This document shows positions 7,287 to 11,507 of a stretch of DNA of 11,507 nucleotides, one piece after another. The translations under genes and the position numbers were made by a program. The stretch is from an uncultured Oscillibacter sp. (GTDB lineage: Bacteria > Bacillota > Clostridia > Oscillospirales > Oscillospiraceae): assembly GCA_947245315.1 (NCBI GenBank), contig CAMXNV010000051.1:1-11507 (forward strand), in the 5' to 3' direction. Every line of letters begins with the position of its first letter. Position 1 is the first letter of the stretch. Under the pieces are notes generated by a model. It had not been told where the DNA came from. It was given only the letters and a program-made list of their open reading frames with translations, and made no database searches.

Positions 7287-8354
7287 TCAGCCGTAGATCT
7301 CCGCCTCGGAGAAGATTCCGGCGTCGATGATTTCGCTTTTCAGGTTGTCCGCCGTGATGACCACCATGTCCACCAGGGCCGCCTGGATCTCGCCCGCGCC
7401 GTTCTGGATGCTGCCCGTCCAGGCCGGGGTCCCCCCGGAGAGGAAGGCGTCGATGGCCTCCGCCGCCGCTCCGGCGATCTTCGCGGAGGGCTTCAGGATC
7501 GTCATGGTCTGGGTGCCCGCGGCGATGCGCTTCATGGCGGCCAGCTCGCCGTCGCCCCCGGTGACCACCACCTTGCCCGCCAGGTCCTGGGCCGCCAGGG
7601 CCTCGATGGCGCCTCCGGCCAGGCCGTCGTTGGGGCACAGGACCGCCGCCACGTCGTTGTTGTTCTGGGTCAGGGCATTTTCCACGGCCTTCATGGCCAC
7701 CTCCGGAGACCAGCCGTCACAGTACTGGTCCGCGATGACCGTGTAGTCCCCGGAGTCGATTTTGGCCTGGATGGCCTCCACGCCCTTCTCCCGGTAGAGG
7801 ATGCCGTTGCTGTCCGTGGCCGCGCCGCCCACTACGATGATATTTCCCCCGGGCACGTGCTCGGCGATGTAGCCTCCCTGCATCAGGCCCACGGCGTTGT
7901 TGTCCTCCGCCACATAGCCGTCATAGAGGATGTCCTCAATCAGGCGGCAGTAGGAGAACACGGCCACCTTCTCCTGCTGGGCGGACTCCACGATCTGCTT
8001 CGCCGCCACCGTGTCCACGGCGCAGATCACCAGCATGTCCGCCCCCTGGGTGATGAAGTTCTCCGCCTGCTGCTGCTGGACATTGGCGTTCTCATCGGCG
8101 TACTGGATCTCAGCCCGGTAGCCCAGGGCCTCCAGGTCGGCCTTGAGGAACTCGGCCTCCGCCGGCCAGCGGTCCACCATGGCGGAGGGGAACAGGATGC
8201 CCACAAACTTCGCCTCTTCCCCGCTCTGGGCGCCCTGGGCGCTTTGGGCGGCCCCGCCGCCGGAGGGGGCGGAGTCCTTCCCGCCGCCCCCGCAGGCGCA
8301 GGTCAGAAGCAGCAGCACCAGGCCGGCCGTCAAGGCAACTACGCGTTTCATCAT
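7287..8354 (-). CDS. xylF: XylF-like sugar-binding lipoprotein of an ABC importer
   Basis: The 355-residue protein begins with a basic, hydrophobic signal sequence ending in LTCACGGGG; Cys21 is the likely lipid-attached residue, though the lipobox is non-standard. A Gly/Ser/Ala-rich linker runs to about residue 48, then a periplasmic-binding-protein fold closely resembling E. coli XylF, for example GDQ/W-like ADQYCDGW (208-215), ENALTQNNN and GTQTMTILKP (280-289). It captures sugar at the cell surface for the ATPase and permease. Pocket positions known from XylF are kept as Arg62, Arg137, Trp215, Asn242, Asp268 and Lys288. The aspartate of the usual YDR motif is Cys136 here (SYCR), so specificity may differ from xylose. 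It is the first operon gene, with AGGAGG seven bases before tandem ATG codons; the second could also serve. Confidence 0.9.
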   Translation of the reverse strand: MMKRVVALTAGLVLLLLTCACGGGGKDSAPSGGGAAQSAQGAQSGEEAKFVGILFPSAMVDRWPAEAEFLKADLEALGYRAEIQYADENANVQQQQAENFITQGADMLVICAVDTVAAKQIVESAQQEKVAVFSYCRLIEDILYDGYVAEDNNAVGLMQGGYIAEHVPGGNIIVVGGAATDSNGILYREKGVEAIQAKIDSGDYTVIADQYCDGWSPEVAMKAVENALTQNNNDVAAVLCPNDGLAGGAIEALAAQDLAGKVVVTGGDGELAAMKRIAAGTQTMTILKPSAKIAGAAAEAIDAFLSGGTPAWTGSIQNGAGEIQAALVDMVVITADNLKSEIIDAGIFSEAEIYG

Positions 8355-8401
8355 CTCAAATCCTCCTTTTCATTTGGAACCACAGGCGCTTTCAACACAG
8401 A

Positions 8402-8457
8402 AAACGAGACACGCGCCCTGTGATTTGTCAAAAATCACTATAGCACATGTCTCGTTT
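8402..8457 (-). promoter_or_regulatory. Promoter/operator region of the sugar operon
   Basis: On the minus strand an extended -10, TGCTATAGT (TATAGT at 8442-8437), predicts transcription starting near 8430 with a leader of about 75 bases; the -35 is poor. A perfect 7-bp inverted repeat, GTGATTT/AAATCAC (8420-8426 and 8432-8438, 5-base centre), overlaps the -10 and start. A second perfect 10-bp inverted repeat, AAACGAGACA at 8402-8411 and TGTCTCGTTT at 8448-8457, surrounds it with almost the same centre (8429.5 versus 8429). The weak -35 plus symmetric sites suggest control by a DNA-binding regulator, probably responding to the sugar. No regulator gene is in the window. Confidence 0.6.
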
Positions 8458-8514
8458 CATTTCTCTGGACAGATTCGCGTTTCTTCTGTATTTTCCGTGT
8501 TTTTCCAGGCGTCC

Positions 8515-8545
8515 GGCGGGCGGGAGTAGCATTTTTCCCGCCGCC
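8515..8545 (-). other. GC-rich hairpin downstream of the xylF remnant
   Basis: GGCGGGCGGGA (8515-8525) pairs with TCCCGCCGCC (8536-8545) with one bulge and a ten-base loop. It lies ten bases past the stop codon of the gene remnant at 8555, where a terminator would be expected. No U-tract follows on either strand, so it is at best a degenerate terminator. Confidence 0.35.
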
Positions 8546-8554
8546 TAGCACAAA

Positions 8555-8766
8555 TCACTCATAGAGCCAGTGGATGTTCCGGTAGACCTCCTCCCGGCTG
8601 TAGACCTGCTTGTCGATGATCTCGCTCTGGATATTCTCCTTCGTAATCAGCTTGGTCCCCAGGCAGTAGCTGGGAATCTCGGTCGCGCCGCTGTTTGCCT
8701 CAATCATAGACTGGAAATGGCAAAAAATCAACTCCAGGGCCGGAGAGGGGGGCGTACACGCATTTT
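8555..8766 (-). pseudogene. C-terminal remnant of a second XylF-like sugar-binding protein
   Basis: Read on the minus strand, a frame of about 70 codons ends at TGA (8557-8555). Its last 45 residues include ATEIPSYCLGTKLITKENIQ, then SEIIDKQVYSREEVY. They align without gaps to the C-terminus of the neighbouring xylF-like product (GEIQAALVDMVVITADNLKS, then EIIDAGIFSEAEIY). Homology seems to reach TPPSPALEL near 8758. The frame meets a stop at 8770-8768, there is no start codon or ribosome binding site, and no N-terminal part exists upstream, where a repeat cluster begins at 8782. It is best read as the truncated 3' end of a duplicated or replaced binding-protein gene. Confidence 0.72.
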
Positions 8767-8781
8767 ATAAGGGGATGAGCC

Positions 8782-8865
8782 GTAGGGGCGGACCTGTGTG
8801 TCCGCCCGTCTTCCGAAACCTGGGCATTCCCGAAAGAACGGGAGGGGACAGAGCCCCTCCCCTAC
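8782..8865. repeat. Composite inverted-repeat element, unit 1
   Basis: The unit opens with GTAGGGG and closes with CCCCTAC. Near each end is a hairpin: GGGCGGAC (8785-8792... region) with GTCCGCCC, and GGAGGGG (8841-8847) with CCCCTCC (8854-8860). The middle joins the two with GTCTTCCGAAACCTGGGC and a short linker. The first 26 bases (8782-8807) are the exact reverse complement of the last 26 of unit 2 (8950-8975). No protein is encoded. The size and short terminal inverted repeats recall a REP/BIME or MITE-like element. Confidence 0.75.
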
Positions 8866-8890
8866 ACGGCGTTCTATCGATAGACCGAAT

Positions 8891-8975
8891 GTAGGGGGCG
8901 GGCTCTGTCCCGCCCCGTCCTCCCGGAACCCGGGCGCTCCCTATAGAAGGGCGGACACACAGGTCCGCCCCTACA
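8891..8975. repeat. Composite inverted-repeat element, unit 2
   Basis: This has the same plan as unit 1: GTAGGGG at the left, hairpin GGGCGGG with CCCGCCC, the linker GTCCTCCCGGAACCCGGGC, a second hairpin GGGCGGAC with GTCCGCCC, and CCCCTAC at the right. It follows unit 1 after 25 bases that contain the 12-base palindrome TCTATCGATAGA (8873-8884). Its left hairpin resembles the right hairpin of unit 1 in inverse, and its right hairpin is identical to the left one of unit 1, so the pair together is close to a large palindrome. Confidence 0.75.
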
Positions 8976-9026
8976 GGTCGTGTCCTATCGTGCATTTTAT
9001 GATGCTGGATGTTTTCCCGGCATGGT

Positions 9027-9104
9027 GTAGGGGCGATGATCCATCGCCCGTCCTCCGGGAAATCCGGAGCTTGAAGAAGGCAGGCGGCTGACAGCCGCCC
9101 CTAC
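9027..9104. repeat. Composite inverted-repeat element, unit 3
   Basis: GTAGGGG at 9027 and CCCCTAC ending at 9104 bound a third, 78-base unit. Its hairpins are GGGCGATG with CATCGCCC, and GGCGGCTG-A-CAGCCGCC, joined by GTCCTCCGGGAAATCCGGA. The stem sequences differ from units 1 and 2 but each stem stays perfectly paired, so structure rather than sequence is conserved. It follows unit 2 after about 50 bases of unrelated sequence. Confidence 0.7.
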
Positions 9105-9111
9105 ACAGCCG

Positions 9112-9140
9112 CAAAAACGCGGCGGCCCTAAGGCCGCCGC
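9112..9140 (-). terminator. Intrinsic terminator of the ZIP transporter gene
   Basis: On the minus strand GCGGCGGCC (9140-9132) pairs perfectly with GGCCGCCGC (9127-9119) around TTAG and is followed by GTTTTTG (T-run at 9117-9113). It begins about 40 bases past the transporter stop codon, making a textbook rho-independent terminator. Confidence 0.85.
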
Positions 9141-9181
9141 GCCCGCCAGGCTCCCGTCTCAAGAGGCGCTCCCCCGCCCCT

Positions 9182-9949
9182 TCATCCCAGGGCCACGTCC
9201 AGCACCATCATAATAAGGAAGCCCCCCACGAAGCCGCAGGTGCCCGCCCGGCTGTGGGCCTGGGGGACCAGCTCCTCCACCACCACGTACAGCATAGCCC
9301 CGGCGGCGAAGCTCAGCAGCCAGGGCATCATGGGATGGGCCCAGGCGGCGATCAGCACCACCAGGATGCCGAACACCGGCTCCACCGCTCCGGAGAGCAT
9401 GCCGCCGGTGAAGGCTCCCAGCCGTCCCCGGCCCTCCTGCCGCAGGGGCAGGGCCACCGCCGCCCCCTCGGGGAAGTTCTGGATGCCGATGCCCAGGGCC
9501 AGGGCCATGGCTCCGGCGGCCCCCTCCCCCTCCGCCGCCAGGGCGAAAGCCAGGCCCACGGCCATGCCCTCCGGCACGTTATGTAGGGTGATGGCCGTCA
9601 TCAGCAGCGTGTTCTGCCGCCAGGCGTCGCTGACTTCCTTCGCCTGGCGCAGCCGGGGCAGCAGTCCGTCCAGCGCCGCCAGGAAGACCACGCCCAGCAG
9701 CATCCCCGCGGCGGCGGGCAGCCAGCCGGGGACCCGCCCCTCCTCCGACGCCTGATCGATGGCGGGGAGCAGCAGGCTCCACACGGAGGCCGCCGTCATC
9801 ACCCCGGCGGCGAAGCCCAGCATCGCCTTTTGAAACCGGGGCTTGGGCTCCCCGGAGAGAAAAAACACCATGGCGGCGCCCAGGGTGGTCATCAGGAACG
9901 TGAAGCCCGTGCCCAGGGCGGCCCAGCCAAGAGACCGCAGCATATACAT
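9182..9949 (-). CDS. ZIP family metal transporter (ZupT/GufA-like)
   Basis: The 255-residue membrane protein has about eight hydrophobic segments and belongs to the ZIP family, which imports divalent metals such as zinc, iron or manganese. With numbering from one residue before the chosen start (TTG at 9952), the fourth-helix motif HNVPEGMAVG carries His124 and Glu128, and the fifth-helix motif IQNFPEG carries Gln158, Asn159 and Glu162. Glu191 (AVEPV) follows, the pattern of the binuclear metal site in GufA/BbZIP-type members. The long cytoplasmic loop around residues 100-112 lacks the histidine-rich stretch of many ZIPs. ATG at 9949 is preferred, with AAGG five bases upstream; TTG 9952 and ATG 9943 are alternatives. 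It is a single-gene unit, divergent from the guanine deaminase gene. No metal-regulator site was recognised; the metal is unknown. Confidence 0.88.
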   Translation of the reverse strand: MYMLRSLGWAALGTGFTFLMTTLGAAMVFFLSGEPKPRFQKAMLGFAAGVMTAASVWSLLLPAIDQASEEGRVPGWLPAAAGMLLGVVFLAALDGLLPRLRQAKEVSDAWRQNTLLMTAITLHNVPEGMAVGLAFALAAEGEGAAGAMALALGIGIQNFPEGAAVALPLRQEGRGRLGAFTGGMLSGAVEPVFGILVVLIAAWAHPMMPWLLSFAAGAMLYVVVEELVPQAHSRAGTCGFVGGFLIMMVLDVALG

Positions 9950-9968
9950 CAACGCCTTATTCTCAATT

Positions 9969-10002
9969 CGGGCGGACCGGGGCCCGCCCGTATGACAGTA
10001 TA
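9969..10002 (-). promoter_or_regulatory. Possible ZIP gene promoter and leader hairpin
   Basis: On the minus strand TATACT (10002-9997) is a reasonable -10, but no good -35 is found 16-18 bases upstream. Between it and the start codon lies a perfect 7-bp hairpin, CGGGCGG (9969-9975) with CCGCCCG (9984-9990), near the predicted 5' end of the mRNA. Confidence 0.35.
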
Positions 10003-10025
10003 AGCGGAGAAGTTGGAAGTGGTGC

Positions 10026-10054
10026 TTGCGTTCCGCCCCCGGCTGTGGTATACT
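10026..10054 (+). promoter_or_regulatory. Guanine deaminase promoter
   Basis: TTGCGT (10026-10031), a 17-base spacer and TATACT (10049-10054) with an upstream TGG form a sigma-A promoter with an extended -10. Transcription would begin near 10061, a few bases before the first base of the riboswitch, which is the arrangement expected for a riboswitch-controlled leader. Confidence 0.75.
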
Positions 10055-10064
10055 ATAGGCACAA

Positions 10065-10136
10065 AGACCTCATATAAGCCCGCTGTATGGCGCGGGCGTT
10101 TCTACGGAGCCGCCGGAGGCTCCTCTATGGGTGTCT
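10065..10136 (+). promoter_or_regulatory. Purine (guanine-type) riboswitch aptamer
   Basis: The three-way junction of the purine class is complete. P1 is AGAC+CTCAT (10065-10073) with ATGGG (10127-10131) and GTCT (10133-10136), leaving one bulged U. P2 is GCCCGC (10078-10083) with GCGGGC (10092-10097), around a TGTATGGC loop. The invariant junction GTTTCTAC is at 10098-10105. P3 is GGAGCC (10106-10111) with GGCTCC (10118-10123), around GCCGGA. The GG of loop 2 (10089-10090) can pair with the CC of loop 3 (10113-10114). The specificity base is C10125, equivalent to C74 of the xpt riboswitch, which marks guanine; adenine riboswitches have U there. The preceding base is U10124 where A is usual. 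The gene downstream is guanine deaminase, agreeing with the ligand. Confidence 0.93.
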
Positions 10137-10182
10137 GTACGGAGGGGGCTTCCCCTGTCCGGACAGGCGTCCTTTTTATTTT
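10129..10182 (+). terminator. Riboswitch-controlled intrinsic terminator
   Basis: GGGTGTCTGT (10129-10138) pairs over 10 bp, three of them G-U, with ACAGGCGTCC (10163-10172). After one mismatch CGGA (10140-10143) pairs with TCCG (10158-10161), and then a G-run pairs with CCCC across a CTT loop. TTTTTATTTT follows at 10173-10182. The 5' arm shares eight bases with the 3' strand of aptamer stem P1, so aptamer and terminator cannot form together. Ligand binding should therefore block termination and allow expression, an ON switch. Confidence 0.85.
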
Positions 10183-10213
10183 GCACCGGCCAATTCGGAA
10201 AGGGGTTGTTGGT

Positions 10214-11485
10214 ATGCCGGCTACGATTTTAAAGGGAACCATCGTCTCCGCCCCGTCCCTGGGGAAGCTGGACATCACGGAGAAGGGCTATCTGATCGCG
10301 GAGGAGGGCAGGATCAAGGGGGTCTTCCCCGTCCTGCCGGAGCAGTACGCCGGGGCCCCGGTGGAGGACTACGGGGACGCACTGATTCTCCAGTCCCTGG
10401 CGGACCTCCATCTCCACGCTCCCCAGTACCCCATGCTGGGCATGGGCATGGACCTGCCCCTGCTGGACTGGCTGAACGCCTACACCTTCCCCACCGAGGC
10501 CCGCTTCGCCGACCCGGACTATGCCCGGGATATCTACCGGCGGCTGGCCCGGGAGCTCATGGAGAACGGGACCACGAGAGTATGCATGTTCTCCTCCCTC
10601 CACAGGGAGGCCACGCTGATCCTGATGGAGGAGCTGGAGCGGGCCGGGGTCACGGGCTATGTGGGCAAGGTGAACATGGACCGCAACGGCATCCCCGCCC
10701 TCCAGGAGGAGACGGAGGAGTCCAAGCGGGAGACCCTCCTCTGGCTGGAGGCGTGTCAGGACTTCCAACACGTCAAGCCCATTCTCACGCCCCGGTTCAC
10801 CCCCTCCTGCACGGATGGGCTGATGGACTTCCTGGGAAAGCTGGCGGCGGAGCGGGGTCTGCCCGTTCAATCCCACCTGTCGGAGAACACGGGGGAAATC
10901 CAGTGGGTAAAGGAGCTGCACCCTGATTGCAGCCAGTATTGGGAAACCTATGCAAAATATGGCCTGTGGAACGACCGGACCCTGATGGCCCACTGTGTTT
11001 GGTCCGATGAGAGAGAGCGGGCGGCCATGCGCGCCGCCGGGGTGACGGTGGTACACTGCGCGGACTCCAACCAGAACATCTGCTCCGGCGTGGCCCCGGT
11101 CCGCCGGATGTTGGACGAGGGCCTGAAAGTCGCCCTGGGCAGCGACATCGCCGGAGGAGACCATCTGAACATGTTCGACGTGGTGGCGGCCTCCGTCCGG
11201 GCCTCCAAGGCCCGCCGGATGCAGGACGGCTGGGAGACGGACTTTCTCACCGTGGCGGAGGGCTGGTATTTGGGGACCTCCGCCGGGGCGGCCTTCTTTG
11301 GGGGGCGGCCGGGCTTCGCCCCGGGGAACAGCCTCCATGCCATCGTACTGGACGACGGGGACCTCCCCCAGCCCCATCCCCTGACGCCCCAGGAGCGTCT
11401 GGAGCGCTGCGTCTACCGGCGTCAGAAAAACGCCCTCCGCGCCGTCTGGAGCTCCGGCCGGTTACTTTTCTCGAGAGAAAAGTAA
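10214..11485 (+). CDS. guaD: Guanine deaminase
   Basis: The 423-residue amidohydrolase converts guanine to xanthine and ammonia, the entry step of guanine breakdown and salvage as xanthine. Metal-site residues are His66 and His68 in LHLHAPQYP, His221 in HLSE (with Glu224), His260 in MAHCVW and Asp311 in GSDIAGG. TPRFTPSC (192-199) is the guanine deaminase substrate loop. There is no signal peptide, so it is cytoplasmic. Start 10214 is chosen for AAAGGGG eight bases upstream and because it lies after the riboswitch terminator; the open frame running back to 10013 crosses promoter and riboswitch and is not coding. It is controlled by the guanine riboswitch, a direct substrate-to-enzyme link. 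The last codons and the stop lie inside a palindrome at 11462-11485. No permease or xanthine dehydrogenase is next to it within the window. Confidence 0.95.
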   Translation: MPATILKGTIVSAPSLGKLDITEKGYLIAEEGRIKGVFPVLPEQYAGAPVEDYGDALILQSLADLHLHAPQYPMLGMGMDLPLLDWLNAYTFPTEARFADPDYARDIYRRLARELMENGTTRVCMFSSLHREATLILMEELERAGVTGYVGKVNMDRNGIPALQEETEESKRETLLWLEACQDFQHVKPILTPRFTPSCTDGLMDFLGKLAAERGLPVQSHLSENTGEIQWVKELHPDCSQYWETYAKYGLWNDRTLMAHCVWSDERERAAMRAAGVTVVHCADSNQNICSGVAPVRRMLDEGLKVALGSDIAGGDHLNMFDVVAASVRASKARRMQDGWETDFLTVAEGWYLGTSAGAAFFGGRPGFAPGNSLHAIVLDDGDLPQPHPLTPQERLERCVYRRQKNALRAVWSSGRLLFSREK

Positions 11486-11503
11486 CCAAAAGAGCTTTAG
11501 CTC
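11462..11503. repeat. Palindrome spanning the guaD stop, plus small hairpin
   Basis: TTACTTTTCT (11462-11471) pairs perfectly with AGAAAAGTAA (11476-11485) around CGAG, and the guaD stop codon TAA is the end of the second arm. A short hairpin GAGC-TTTA-GCTC (11492-11503) follows at the window edge. The AT-rich palindrome contrasts with the GC-rich gene and looks like an intergenic repeat that has invaded or been recruited as the gene's 3' end. A terminator may lie just outside the window. Confidence 0.55.
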
Positions 11504-11507
11504 GTTC

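Noticed and set aside
8385..8394. TGAAAGCG on the minus strand as a CcpA (cre) site for the sugar operon
   Set aside because: Only the left half of the cre consensus matches; the right half does not, so it is not supported.
8426..8431. TTGACA on the minus strand as the -35 of the sugar operon promoter
   Set aside because: No -10-like hexamer lies 16-18 bases downstream; the extended -10 at 8442-8437 is a better promoter, and TTGAC is the centre of the palindrome.
8765..8995. 76-codon minus-strand frame and a similar peptide (IDRTPCR...) in the frame at 5-331
   Set aside because: Both are translations of the GTAGGG repeat elements; the resemblance between them reflects the DNA repeat, not a protein family.
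8782..9104. Repeat cluster as a CRISPR array
   Set aside because: The units are palindromic, about 80 bases long, differ in sequence and have unequal gaps (25 and about 50 bases); there are no short identical direct repeats or cas genes.
10013..10213. Upstream in-frame extension of guanine deaminase
   Set aside because: It covers the promoter, riboswitch and terminator; homology and the ribosome binding site support the start at 10214.

Overview
The window looks like the chromosome of a GC-rich anaerobic Firmicute, most likely a gut Oscillospiraceae relative (Flavonifractor/Lawsonibacter/Intestinimonas type). This is inferred from strong AGGAGG ribosome binding sites, a Gram-positive lipoprotein sugar-binding protein, a DegV protein, a purine riboswitch, and GC-rich intergenic hairpin repeats of the kind common in that group. 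No rRNA or marker gene is present to fix the taxon.

Layout. 1-551 has no gene: it holds repeat elements, a plus-strand terminator hairpin, several other hairpins and an isolated LacI-type palindrome. 552-1391 (minus) is a DegV-family fatty-acid-binding protein with its own extended -10 promoter. 1673-8354 (minus) is one six-gene operon, transcribed from the right: xylF-like binding protein, xylG-like double ATPase, xylH-like permease, a short-chain dehydrogenase, an SMP-30-type lactonase and a zinc-dependent medium-chain dehydrogenase. 8355-8554 is its promoter region, with two nearly concentric palindromes around the predicted start of transcription. 8555-8766 is a C-terminal remnant of a second xylF-like gene, ending beside a block of three ~80-bp inverted-repeat elements (8782-9104). 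9182-9949 (minus) is a ZIP-family metal transporter with a good terminator. 10026-11485 (plus) is a guanine deaminase gene preceded by a promoter, a guanine-type purine riboswitch and a large intrinsic terminator.

How the genes work together. The transporter would import a pentose-like sugar. One or both dehydrogenases could oxidise it, or a derivative, to a lactone, which the SMP-30 protein would open to the sugar acid. That resembles the first steps of non-phosphorylating xylose oxidation. No sugar-acid dehydratase, isomerase or kinase lies in the window, so the route is incomplete here and the substrate is unproven.

The most interesting unit is the guanine deaminase leader. The 3' strand of riboswitch stem P1 is also the 5' arm of the terminator. 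This geometry predicts that guanine turns its own degradation gene ON, the reverse of the classic guanine riboswitches that repress synthesis and uptake genes.
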